DNA of 7,422 nucleotides, taken from the NCBI GenBank assembly GCA_947496835.1, contig CANMFV010000047.1:1-7422 (forward strand). Reading direction: 5' to 3'. The notes under the pieces were generated by a model, which worked only from the letters and a program-made list of their open reading frames with translations, had not been told where the DNA came from and did no database searches. Source of the stretch: Flavobacteriales bacterium (lineage in GTDB: Bacteria; Bacteroidota; Bacteroidia; Flavobacteriales_D; Crocinitomicaceae). How positions within the stretch are numbered: the stretch's first letter is position 1; each line of letters starts with the position of its first letter. Made by a program: the position numbers and the translations under genes. Shown here piece by piece: positions 1 to 6,944 of this stretch.

Positions 1-2109
1 CACTTGTAACTTTTCTAAGTAAATCTCTAATGATCTTTCGTATGTAATTGACATCGGATCTTCACCCTTAGGAATAGATGCAAAAATCTTCCCAACTTGA
101 ACGTATGGTCCAAAACGGCCATTATTTACTTTCATGTCTTGGTCCTCGTATTGCCCAACGACTCTTGGTAATTGAAACAATTTTAAGGCATCTTCCAATG
201 ATATGTTTCCAATAGACTGATTTGGCTGCAATGATGCAAACAACGCTTTTTCACCATCCACTTTTTCATCACCAACCTGAACCATTGGTCCAAACTTGCC
301 AATTCTAACGATGATTCTTCTACCACTTTCCGGATGAACACCCAATTCGCGTTCGCCTGTTGCTCTTTCGCTATGTTCAAGTGTATTTTCAACAACTGTA
401 TGGAAAGGCTTGTAAAAGTTTTCCATCATGTTGGTCCATTCTAAACGTCCTTGTGCAATTTCATCGAATTCCGCTTCCACTTTCGCCGTAAATTGGTAAT
501 CCATGATTTGTTCAAAATGCTCTTTCAGGTAATCAGTAACAACAATACCAATGTCTGTAGGAAATAGTTTATTTCGGTCTTTTCCAGTCGTTTCTGACTT
601 CTCTTCTTTCGAAATTTCTCCTTTGGTCAAGGTTAACAAGCAATAATTTCTGATTTCTCCTTCGCGTTCTTGTTTTTCAACGTAAGTACGTTTCTGAATG
701 GTGGAAATAGTCGGTGCATAAGTGGATGGACGACCAATTCCAAGTTCTTCCAATTTCTTAACTAAAGAAGCTTCTACGTAACGAGAAGGTGGACGAGTGA
801 ATCGTTCAACTGCTGTACAAATTGATAAGTCTAAAGACTCTTTTGCGTTTACCTTTGGCAACAATCCTTCCGCTTCTTCATCTTGTTCCTCATCTAAACT
901 TGACTCCATGTAAACTTTTAAGAATCCGTCGAAAATAATCACTTCACCTTTCGCAGTAAAATAATCAGCTGTTGGTAAGCCACCAATTTTCACTGTCGTG
1001 CGTTCTAGTTTTGCATGTGCCATTTGACTCGCGATTGATCTTTTCCAAATCAATTCGTAAAGCTTTGTTTCATCACGTTCTGAATCAATCGTTGTTTTAC
1101 CAAAATCTGTTGGACGAATGGCCTCATGTGCTTCTTGTGCGCCAGAACTTTTGGTGGTGTATTTTGTCGGTTTCGAATAGTCGTTTCCATAAAATTCTTC
1201 GATTGCAGCTTTCGCTCCGTTCACTGCTGTTTCAGAAAGATTTACAGAATCCGTTCTCATATATGTGATGTGTCCAGATTCATACAAACGTTGCGCAACA
1301 CTCATTGTTTTGGTAACAGAGAACCCTAGTTTTAAACTGGCTTCTTGTTGAAGTGTTGATGTTGTAAACGGTGCTGAAGGAGACTTTGTGCTTGGTTTTT
1401 GTTGCACATCATCCACAACAAAGGAAGTGTTTTTACACAGTTCTAGAAATTCTTGTGCTTCTTTTTCTCCGTTGAGGTGTCGGTTTAGTTCTGCTTTTAA
1501 AACACCGTTGTTTGCTCCGAATGTTCCGTTTACACGAAAGAAAGGATTGACATTAAATGCTTGGATTTCACGTTCTCGGTCAACGATTAATCGAACTGCA
1601 ACGGATTGAACGCGTCCGGCAGACAAACTTGGACGAACTTTTTTCCAAAGGACAGGAGAAAGCTCAAATCCCACAATTCTATCTAAAACACGTCTTGCTT
1701 GCTGTGCGTCGACAAGTTCTTTATTTATCTTTCGTGGATTTTCAATTGCCTTAAGAACCGCCGTTTTGGTGATCTCATTAAACGTAATACGGTGCGTATC
1801 TTTTTTTGCTAAATCTAATGTTTCAAATAAATGCCACGAAATCGCTTCCCCCTCACGGTCCTCATCGGTAGCTAGCCAAACAACTTCTGCTGCTTTTGCT
1901 AATTTTTTCAATTCAGCAACGATTTGTTTCTTGTCGGCACTGACTTCGTATAATGGGTTGAAGTGATTATCAATTTCAATAGCTAATCCCTTTTTGGTTA
2001 AATCCCGAACATGCCCGAAACTTGACTTAACAATGAAATCTTTTCCAAGGTATGATTCGATGGTTTTTGCCTTTGCAGGGGACTCAACGATAACGAGATT
2101 TTTTGACAT
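1..2109 (-). CDS. topA: DNA topoisomerase I (type IA), N-terminal 703 residues; 3' end outside window
   Basis: Relaxes negatively supercoiled DNA by cutting one strand through a tyrosyl-5'-phosphate link and passing the other strand; acts on the chromosome in the cytoplasm. The reading frame is open from the ATG at 2109 to the window edge. The N-terminus MSKNLVIVESPAKAKTIESY is the classic Toprim start, with catalytic Glu9. The metal-binding acidic motif TDEDREGE lies at residues 81-88 (Asp82, Asp84, Glu86). SAGRVQSVAVRL lies at about 163-174, and the active-site tyrosine is Tyr283 in GHITYMRTDS. HEAIRPTD follows in the central domain. Two glycine-rich C-terminal repeats, GKFGPMVQVGD (about 602-612) and GRFGPYVQVGK (about 664-674), resemble the topoisomerase C-terminal repeat. 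No four-cysteine zinc ribbon is seen in the part present. The gene is transcribed away from miaB, from its own promoter. Identity is very secure; only the C-terminal length is unknown. Confidence 0.98.
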   Translation of the reverse strand, partial: MSKNLVIVESPAKAKTIESYLGKDFIVKSSFGHVRDLTKKGLAIEIDNHFNPLYEVSADKKQIVAELKKLAKAAEVVWLATDEDREGEAISWHLFETLDLAKKDTHRITFNEITKTAVLKAIENPRKINKELVDAQQARRVLDRIVGFELSPVLWKKVRPSLSAGRVQSVAVRLIVDREREIQAFNVNPFFRVNGTFGANNGVLKAELNRHLNGEKEAQEFLELCKNTSFVVDDVQQKPSTKSPSAPFTTSTLQQEASLKLGFSVTKTMSVAQRLYESGHITYMRTDSVNLSETAVNGAKAAIEEFYGNDYSKPTKYTTKSSGAQEAHEAIRPTDFGKTTIDSERDETKLYELIWKRSIASQMAHAKLERTTVKIGGLPTADYFTAKGEVIIFDGFLKVYMESSLDEEQDEEAEGLLPKVNAKESLDLSICTAVERFTRPPSRYVEASLVKKLEELGIGRPSTYAPTISTIQKRTYVEKQEREGEIRNYCLLTLTKGEISKEEKSETTGKDRNKLFPTDIGIVVTDYLKEHFEQIMDYQFTAKVEAEFDEIAQGRLEWTNMMENFYKPFHTVVENTLEHSERATGERELGVHPESGRRIIVRIGKFGPMVQVGDEKVDGEKALFASLQPNQSIGNISLEDALKLFQLPRVVGQYEDQDMKVNNGRFGPYVQVGKIFASIPKGEDPMSITYERSLEIYLEKLQV

Positions 2110-2125
2110 AAAAAGAATTTTGGGA

Positions 2126-2157
2126 CAAATGTATATGGAAAACACGGCAATTCGCAA
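2126..2157 (-). promoter_or_regulatory. Predicted Bacteroidota-type promoter for topA
   Basis: Read on the minus strand, TTG (2157-2155) is followed after 21 bp by TACATTTG (2133-2126), a perfect match to the Bacteroidota -7 element TAnnTTTG. The start of transcription would fall a few bases below 2126, leaving a leader of only about 10 nt before the ATG at 2109. The consensus is known from the phylum; use of this site is inferred. Confidence 0.65.
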
Positions 2158-2191
2158 GTTGTTCACAGCAAAATTTTACGACTCTTTTCCT

Positions 2192-2206
2192 TTAACCTTT
2201 GGTTAA
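2192..2206. repeat. Small inverted repeat in the divergent topA/miaB region
   Basis: TTAACC and GGTTAA flank a 3-bp TTT centre, giving a 15-bp dyad in the AT-rich stretch between the two divergent promoters. It could be a weak hairpin or a protein site. With only 6-bp arms in AT-rich DNA it may be chance. The rest of this 202-bp gap holds the two promoters and a 12-bp palindrome, listed separately. Confidence 0.3.
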
Positions 2207-2243
2207 GAAAAATTTCCTTACAAAAAAAACTTATTTATTGAAT

Positions 2244-2255
2244 TTGACATGTCAA
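2244..2255. promoter_or_regulatory. Perfect 12-bp palindrome abutting the miaB promoter (candidate operator)
   Basis: TTGACATGTCAA is identical to its own reverse complement and ends at the base just before the TTTG (-33) box at 2256-2259. A dimeric regulator bound here would sit just upstream of, or overlapping, RNA polymerase at the miaB promoter. The palindrome is seen directly; the operator role is inferred from position alone. Confidence 0.4.
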
Positions 2256-2287
2256 TTTGTCATGCGTTTTAATTTGTCGTAACTTTG
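2256..2287 (+). promoter_or_regulatory. Predicted Bacteroidota-type promoter for the miaB-secG operon
   Basis: TTTG (2256-2259) and TAACTTTG (2280-2287), a perfect TAnnTTTG, are separated by 20 bp, the usual spacing for the Bacteroidota primary sigma factor. Transcription would begin around 2291-2294, leaving about 20 nt before the miaB ATG. This is the best promoter upstream of the five-gene block, and the only one I found for it with both elements. Confidence 0.75.
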
Positions 2288-2311
2288 CATTCCTAGAATT
2301 AAACATAAGAA

Positions 2312-3745
2312 ATGGAATTTGAAAATAAAGTGATAGATGAATCAATGCAGGGAACTGCCATCGAATTGCAAAATCAAGGAGGAGAAGGAAAGAAAAAACT
2401 ATACCTAGAAAGTTACGGTTGTCAGATGAACTTTTCTGACAGCGAGGTTGTTGCTTCCATTTTAGCGCAAGATGGTTACGAAACAACGCGAAACATGGAT
2501 GAGGCTGATGTTATTCTATTGAACACATGTTCCATCCGTGAAAACGCAGAGCAACGCGTCCGTAACCGTTTGACTGAATTTAAAATTAAAAAAGAAAATA
2601 ATCCTGAATTGGTTGTAGGAGTGCTTGGTTGTATGGCCGAACGACTTAAAAAGAATTTATTGGAGGAAGAAAAGTTGGTAGATTTAGTTGCTGGTCCAGA
2701 TGCGTATCGCGATTTACCGAATCTAATTGAGGAAGTTGGAACGGGACAAAAAGCAGTAAATGTATTGCTTTCTCGCGATGAGACATACGCAGACATTTCT
2801 CCAGTTCGTTTGGATCAAGGTGGAATTGCCGCGTTTGTGACGATCATGCGAGGGTGTGATAATATGTGTTCATTCTGTGTTGTTCCCTTCACTCGTGGCA
2901 GAGAGCGTTCGCGGGATCCTCATACCATTGTAGATGAATGCAAAGATTTATTTGTCCGTGGTTACCTAGAAGTAACTTTACTCGGACAAAATGTCGATTC
3001 CTACCGTTGGAATTTAAGTTCAAAAGGTGAAGTGAAAAATCCAGAAGAACCAACAACCAACTTTGCACAATTAATGGAGATGGTGGCTTTGGTTTCGCCT
3101 GAATTACGTGTTCGATTTAGTACTTCTCATCCAAAAGACATGACGGATGACGTACTTGAAATCATGGCGAAGTATGAAAACATTTGTCCTTATATTCATT
3201 TACCTGTTCAATCGGGTAATACAGATGTACTTTACCGCATGAACCGAGGTTATTCGAGAGAATGGTACATGGAGCGCATCAATGCTATTCACCGCATTGT
3301 TCCTGATTGTGCGATTTCAACCGACGTTATAACGGGATTCTGCGGTGAAACGGAAGAAGAACATCAGGGAACCCTTTCGCTAATGGATTTCGTAGAATAC
3401 GATTTTGCTTATATGTTTAAATATTCTGAACGTCCAAAAACATTGGCGGAAAGAAGATTTGAAGATGATATTCCCGAAGAAGTGAAAGGACGCCGTTTGA
3501 ATGAAATCATTGAAAAGCAATTGGCTCATTCACTCAAGAGTAATCAAAAACAAATAGGAACTATTCAAAAAGTGTTAATTGAAGGCACATCCAAGCGTTC
3601 GGAAGAACATTTGTGTGGTAGAACAGGACGAAATTCAATGGTTGTTTTTCCGAAGGAAACTTATCAGAAAGCACAATATGTAATGGTTCGAATCGACAGC
3701 TGTACCTCGGCAACGTTAAAGGGAGAAGTAGTTTCAGTATGTTAA
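2312..3745 (+). CDS. miaB: tRNA-2-methylthio-N6-dimethylallyladenosine synthase
   Basis: Radical-SAM enzyme that adds a methylthio group to C2 of N6-isopentenyl-adenosine 37, giving ms2i6A in tRNAs that read UNN codons; cytoplasmic, carries two [4Fe-4S] clusters and uses SAM as both radical source and methyl donor. At 477 residues it is near the family size. An N-terminal tail of about 28 residues precedes the methylthiotransferase domain (KKLYLESYGCQMN), whose cluster ligands are Cys37, Cys73 (NTCSIR) and Cys107 (GVLGCMAER). The radical-SAM motif is Cys182-x3-Cys186-x2-Cys189 within RGCDNMCSFCVVPFTRGRE. A TRAM RNA-binding domain occupies about 415-475. The fuller motif set and the QMNFSDSE signature separate it from RimO and MtaB. 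The start at 2312 sits about 20 nt below a good promoter. First gene of the operon; 10 bp to the next gene. Confidence 0.97.
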   Translation: MEFENKVIDESMQGTAIELQNQGGEGKKKLYLESYGCQMNFSDSEVVASILAQDGYETTRNMDEADVILLNTCSIRENAEQRVRNRLTEFKIKKENNPELVVGVLGCMAERLKKNLLEEEKLVDLVAGPDAYRDLPNLIEEVGTGQKAVNVLLSRDETYADISPVRLDQGGIAAFVTIMRGCDNMCSFCVVPFTRGRERSRDPHTIVDECKDLFVRGYLEVTLLGQNVDSYRWNLSSKGEVKNPEEPTTNFAQLMEMVALVSPELRVRFSTSHPKDMTDDVLEIMAKYENICPYIHLPVQSGNTDVLYRMNRGYSREWYMERINAIHRIVPDCAISTDVITGFCGETEEEHQGTLSLMDFVEYDFAYMFKYSERPKTLAERRFEDDIPEEVKGRRLNEIIEKQLAHSLKSNQKQIGTIQKVLIEGTSKRSEEHLCGRTGRNSMVVFPKETYQKAQYVMVRIDSCTSATLKGEVVSVC

Positions 3746-3755
3746 TTTCTTTCAA

Positions 3756-5000
3756 ATGACTATTCAACAAGTAAAACAGCGATTTGGAATTATAGGGAAT
3801 TCTCCCATGTTGAACCGCGCTTTGGAAGTGGCGATGCAAGTTGCTCCTACGGATATATCAGTGCTTGTTACGGGTGAAAGTGGAACAGGAAAAGAAATTA
3901 TTCCACAAGTCATCCACCAATTAAGTTCGCGTAAACATGGTGAATACATTGCTGTGAACTGTGGGGCTATTCCAGAAGGAACAATTGACTCTGAATTATT
4001 TGGACACGAAAAAGGATCATTTACTGGTGCGAGCGGAAGCCGTCAAGGTTATTTCGAAGTTGCAAATGGCGGAACGAGTTTCTTGGATGAGGTAGCAGAA
4101 TTACCTATGCAAACGCAAGTTCGCTTGTTACGTGTATTGGAAACAGGTGAATTCATTCGTGTTGGATCCTCCAAAGTAATTAAAACGAACGTACGCGTAG
4201 TGGCTGCAACTAATGAAAACATGCAGCAAGCCATTCATTCCGGAAAATTCCGGGAGGATTTATTTTACCGTTTGAGCACCGTGCCAATTCAATTGCCGGC
4301 ATTAAAAAACAGACAAGAAGATGTGCATTTGTTGTTCCGGAAATTCGCTAATGACTTTGCTGAAAAATACCGAATGCCGGCCATTAAATTGTCAGATGAA
4401 GCGGTTATCCTACTCCAGAATTATCCTTGGCCGGGTAATATCCGTCAATTAAAAAATTTAGTGGAGCAATTATCGGTTATTGAAACAGCACGTGATATTG
4501 ATGGAATGATGCTTGCATCTTACCTGCAGCCAATTACTGAAAAGTCTAGTTTTTTAGTCAAAAATGATCAAACGCAAGAATCTATTTCTGAACGAGAATT
4601 GATGTATAAGTTTCTTTTCGACATGAAAAAAGATTTAACCGAACTCAAGAAATTAGTTTTAGAGGTCATCAGTAATGGTCAATCGGTGAACTTAAGCCAA
4701 GATCAAACGGCACTTGTCAATCGGATTTACCAGGATGTGTATGATGACACACCTGTTTCAACGCGCATGTTACCACCAGGAACAGCGAACGAGGCACATA
4801 CAACATACCCAACAGCGGCGGAAACGTTTGAAATTCATGAAGAAATTGAAGAATCCTTATCTTTGGAAGATCGTGAAAAGGAATTGATTCATAAAGCATT
4901 AGAAAAACACAGAGGAAAACGCAAGTATGCGGCTTTGGAGCTTGGGATTTCTGAACGAACACTTTACCGTAAAATTAAAGAATATCAACTCGGGGAATAA
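3756..5000 (+). CDS. Sigma-54-activator-type AAA+ transcriptional regulator with Fis-type helix-turn-helix, no sensor domain
   Basis: An enhancer-binding-protein-like ATPase expected to remodel the sigma-54 RNA polymerase complex and bind DNA through its C-terminus. The AAA+ domain starts almost at the N-terminus (IIGNSPMLNRAL, about 12-22), so no receiver, PAS or GAF domain is present. Walker A is GESGTGKE (40-47). The sigma-54 contact loop is GSFTGA (87-92), with Ser replacing the usual Ala of GAFTGA. Walker B is FLDE (109-112). FREDLFYRL lies at 165-173 and the sensor II region GNIRQLKN at 227-234. A charged helical linker (about 278-345) includes KKDLTELKKLVLEVI (291-305). A Fis-like helix-turn-helix covers about 376-411 (YAALELGISERTLYRKI). 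Catalytic residues look intact. It lies 10 bp after miaB and its TAA directly abuts the lptE ATG, so it is co-transcribed. Its target promoters and signal are unknown; domain identity is secure. Confidence 0.93.
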   Translation: MTIQQVKQRFGIIGNSPMLNRALEVAMQVAPTDISVLVTGESGTGKEIIPQVIHQLSSRKHGEYIAVNCGAIPEGTIDSELFGHEKGSFTGASGSRQGYFEVANGGTSFLDEVAELPMQTQVRLLRVLETGEFIRVGSSKVIKTNVRVVAATNENMQQAIHSGKFREDLFYRLSTVPIQLPALKNRQEDVHLLFRKFANDFAEKYRMPAIKLSDEAVILLQNYPWPGNIRQLKNLVEQLSVIETARDIDGMMLASYLQPITEKSSFLVKNDQTQESISERELMYKFLFDMKKDLTELKKLVLEVISNGQSVNLSQDQTALVNRIYQDVYDDTPVSTRMLPPGTANEAHTTYPTAAETFEIHEEIEESLSLEDREKELIHKALEKHRGKRKYAALELGISERTLYRKIKEYQLGE

Positions 5001-5510
5001 ATGAAAATTATCCTATTCATTTTCGTGGCAATTGGATTAAGTGCTTGTTGGCCGAGCAGTTTCTCGTTTAGAGATACAGGGGGGATGCCTGAGGAATGGA
5101 AAACCTTTACCATGAAAACCCTTACTTTGGAAGCGTCCACTTGTCCGTTAAATTTTGCAGCAGTTTTGTCTGAAAACATGAAGGATGGTGTTCAAAACAA
5201 TACACCGCTCTTATTGAATACTACTTATGGCAAAGGGGAAGTGAATATGGAGGGACAGATTACCCAATATAACGTTCAACCTTTAGCTGTTCAAGGGAAT
5301 AACAATGCTTCACAAAACCGACTAACGATGACTGTCGTTATGGCGATTAACATCACGAAGCCAAAGGAAGAACAATGGACCATGACCAGTACACGTTTTG
5401 CTGATTTTAGTTCAAGCACGAATCTTTCTGAAGTAGAAACGAAATTGTTTGAGGATATCTCTGCACAAATGGTGCAAGATTTAATCAATAAATTATTAAG
5501 TAACTGGTGA
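5001..5510 (+). CDS. lptE: LPS-assembly outer-membrane lipoprotein LptE (Bacteroidota type)
   Basis: LptE plugs the LptD barrel in the outer membrane and helps insert lipopolysaccharide into the outer leaflet. The 169-residue product opens with a short lipoprotein signal peptide: hydrophobic residues 3-13, then the lipobox LSAC (13-16) with the lipidated cysteine at Cys16. After it, SFSFRDTGGMPEEWKTF resembles the strand following the lipobox in Bacteroidota LptE. NRLTMTVVM (about 106-114), the FADFSS segment and the terminal NKLLSNW also fit that family as I remember it. The gene has no spacer from the regulator upstream (TAA then ATG), suggesting coupled translation. Its length matches the family. 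Overall similarity to proteobacterial LptE is low, so the call rests on the Bacteroidota-type pattern and gene context; a structure prediction would settle it. Confidence 0.85.
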   Translation: MKIILFIFVAIGLSACWPSSFSFRDTGGMPEEWKTFTMKTLTLEASTCPLNFAAVLSENMKDGVQNNTPLLLNTTYGKGEVNMEGQITQYNVQPLAVQGNNNASQNRLTMTVVMAINITKPKEEQWTMTSTRFADFSSSTNLSEVETKLFEDISAQMVQDLINKLLSNW

Positions 5511-6565
5511 TGATAAGTAGCGAAACCATCCACCAACAAATGAGGAACACTGCTGGTTGTTCCACTCTTCAATTAAATGAATTGAAAGAGCTCATGGATT
5601 TGTATCCATATTCCTCAAGTATCGTAACATTGTATTTGAAATCTTTGGCGAATGGCCAAGATTTGCGCTTGAGTTCTCAGTTGGAAAAGTATGCGTATCA
5701 AATTCCCAATCGTGCATTGCTCTACGATTTACTGGTAACCCAAACCAATAGCGATAGAAATCAAGTAGAAACGCAGTCAGAAGCCTTTCAAGAAGCTGAA
5801 ACTTTAATTCCATTGGAAGCGGAATCTATACATTCAGTAACGCCGATCATTTCAATTACCCTTGAAACGGTACCAGTCGTTGAAGCTGAAACAGCATTTA
5901 AGCCGGTAGAAGAAACAGCGGAATTTGTAACATTGATTGAACCTGTTGCTAAAACCGAACAACTCGGAATAGAAGATATAATCGAAGAAAGTAAGGTTTC
6001 GGATGAAGAGGAGGAAGAAAGCTCCTTAAATATCCCTCATCATATAGAAGAGATTCGGGAAATGGATGAGGTCGATACGATGATCCAATCTGCAGTGATT
6101 TCGTCTTCTTATTTGCAATTAGCTTATCCAAGAGCAGCGGAAGAATTCGAAACCAAGGAAAATAAATCGCTCGATGAGGAAACGGAAAGTCAATCCCCAG
6201 AAACGGAAAGCATTCAAGTTGTTGCAGCCGCGTCTAATGTGCAGCCAAAGTCCTTTACGGATTGGTTAAAAATGGGGGGAGATCTTAATGAAGATAATGG
6301 TGAACAAGAGACAGAGGAGAAAAAACCTAGTTTCTATCACTTCGAAAAACCCAAAAAAGAATTCTATTCTCCAGCGAAAAAAGCAAAGGAAAGTGTTAGT
6401 GAAAATGCGATGCCCGTAAGCGAAACACTTGCTCAAATATTTGCCTTACAAGGAAATATTAATAAGGCAATTCAAGTTTATGAGCAATTAAGTTTGTCTT
6501 TTCCGGAAAAAAAGAGTTTCTTTGCAACCCAAATTAGAAATTTAAAGAGAAAACTTAATTCTTAA
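5510..6565 (+). CDS. Acidic protein of unknown function with helical N-terminus and TPR-like C-terminus
   Basis: I do not recognise a named function. The 351-residue product has three parts. Residues 1-78 look helical and globular (LNELKELMDLYPYSSSIVTLYLKSL). Residues about 80-300 are low-complexity and very rich in Glu, Ser, Thr and Val (for example DEEEEESS at 165-172), with a short conserved-looking island SFTDWLK at 248-254. Residues about 301-350 form a TPR-like helical hairpin (SETLAQIFALQGNINKAIQVY). No signal peptide or membrane segment is seen, so it is probably cytoplasmic. The ATG at 5510 shares its A with the lptE stop (TGATG), a typical coupling arrangement; a GTG at 5507 in the same frame would add one residue and is less likely. 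Similar proteins annotated as tetratricopeptide-repeat proteins occur beside secG in other Bacteroidota, as I recall. The open frame and packing make it a real gene. Confidence 0.9.
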   Translation: MISSETIHQQMRNTAGCSTLQLNELKELMDLYPYSSSIVTLYLKSLANGQDLRLSSQLEKYAYQIPNRALLYDLLVTQTNSDRNQVETQSEAFQEAETLIPLEAESIHSVTPIISITLETVPVVEAETAFKPVEETAEFVTLIEPVAKTEQLGIEDIIEESKVSDEEEEESSLNIPHHIEEIREMDEVDTMIQSAVISSSYLQLAYPRAAEEFETKENKSLDEETESQSPETESIQVVAAASNVQPKSFTDWLKMGGDLNEDNGEQETEEKKPSFYHFEKPKKEFYSPAKKAKESVSENAMPVSETLAQIFALQGNINKAIQVYEQLSLSFPEKKSFFATQIRNLKRKLNS

Positions 6566-6567
6566 TC

Positions 6568-6873
6568 ATGGATTTATTATTATCTATACTTATTATCGCA
6601 GCAAGTATCTTGTTGATTTTAGTTGTTTACGTTCAAAACCCTAAAGGTGGGGGCTTGAGTTCTGATTTCGGTTCTCCGTCTCAATTAGGTGGTGTTCAAA
6701 AAACGAACGAGTTGATTGATAAAATGACTTGGGGATTAGCTGCAACAATTGTAGTAGTAAGTTTGGTTATGACTATTCGTCAACCAAAAGAAGCGAAACC
6801 AGTTGCTCCTCAACAAACACAACAAGGTCAGGGACAAGGTCAAGGCCAAGCCCCAGCTCAAGGAAATAAATAA
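6568..6873 (+). CDS. secG: Preprotein translocase subunit SecG
   Basis: Small inner-membrane subunit of the SecYEG channel that helps SecA-driven export. The 101-residue product has two transmembrane helices, about 3-22 (LLLSILIIAASILLILVVY) and about 53-70 (MTWGLAATIVVVSLVMTI). They are joined by a loop carrying the family motif VQNPKGGGLSS (22-32). The C-terminal tail after residue 72 is hydrophilic and ends in a Gln/Gly/Ala-rich stretch with four Gly-Gln pairs (87-94), which looks disordered. The ATG lies 2 bp after the stop of the previous gene. It is the last gene of the operon: a strong terminator begins 20 bp after the stop. An export subunit in the same unit as LptE, which itself must be exported, makes sense but does not show co-regulation. 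Confidence 0.95.
   Translation: MDLLLSILIIAASILLILVVYVQNPKGGGLSSDFGSPSQLGGVQKTNELIDKMTWGLAATIVVVSLVMTIRQPKEAKPVAPQQTQQGQGQGQGQAPAQGNK
6826..6849 (+). repeat. Four tandem 6-bp GGNCAR units in the secG tail
   Basis: GGTCAG, GGACAA, GGTCAA and GGCCAA follow one another in frame and encode Gly-Gln four times (residues 87-94 of SecG). The units differ only at third codon positions. Because the unit length is a multiple of three, unit gain or loss would change tail length without breaking the frame. Confidence 0.85.
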
Positions 6874-6892
6874 GTTTCGGTTTCGACCGTTG

Positions 6893-6928
6893 AAATGTCA
6901 GTATGTCACGCATGCTGACATTTTTTTT
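6893..6928 (+). terminator. Rho-independent terminator after secG
   Basis: Arms AAATGTCAGTATG (6893-6905) and CATGCTGACATTT (6911-6923) form a 13-bp stem with a single G-U pair around the 5-nt loop TCACG. The stem runs into eight T's (6921-6928). It starts 20 bp after the secG stop and cleanly separates the miaB-secG unit from groESL. Confidence 0.92.
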
Positions 6929-6944
6929 GCGCCAAAGCGAAAAA

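Noticed and set aside
972..1966. Several plus-strand open frames of 65-98 codons.
   Set aside because: They lie antisense to topA, whose frame is continuous and fully conserved. They have no promoter, no recognisable domain and low-complexity Ser/Phe/Cys-rich translations typical of shadow frames.
2235..2796. Minus-strand open frames overlapping the start of miaB.
   Set aside because: They are antisense to well-conserved miaB codons, and one runs across the miaB promoter. Nothing in them resembles a known protein.
4163..4175. TTGGATCCTCCAA, a short hairpin-like dyad inside the AAA+ gene.
   Set aside because: Arms of 5 bp within conserved coding sequence (VGSSK) with no T-tract; it is explained by codon content.
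5507..5509. GTG at 5507 as the start of the unknown gene.
   Set aside because: The ATG immediately after it in the same frame forms the standard TGATG overlap with the lptE stop and is the more likely start.
4985..5813. Minus-strand open frames across lptE and the start of the following gene.
   Set aside because: They are antisense to genes supported by lipobox, domain pattern and operon packing. They lack promoters and recognisable features.
6489..6496. TAAGTTTG, a perfect TAnnTTTG box about 70 bp upstream of secG, as a possible internal promoter.
   Set aside because: It lies inside the coding region of the preceding gene and has no TTG box at 19-21 bp upstream. The same 8-mer also occurs inside secG (around 6758), which shows it arises by chance in coding sequence.
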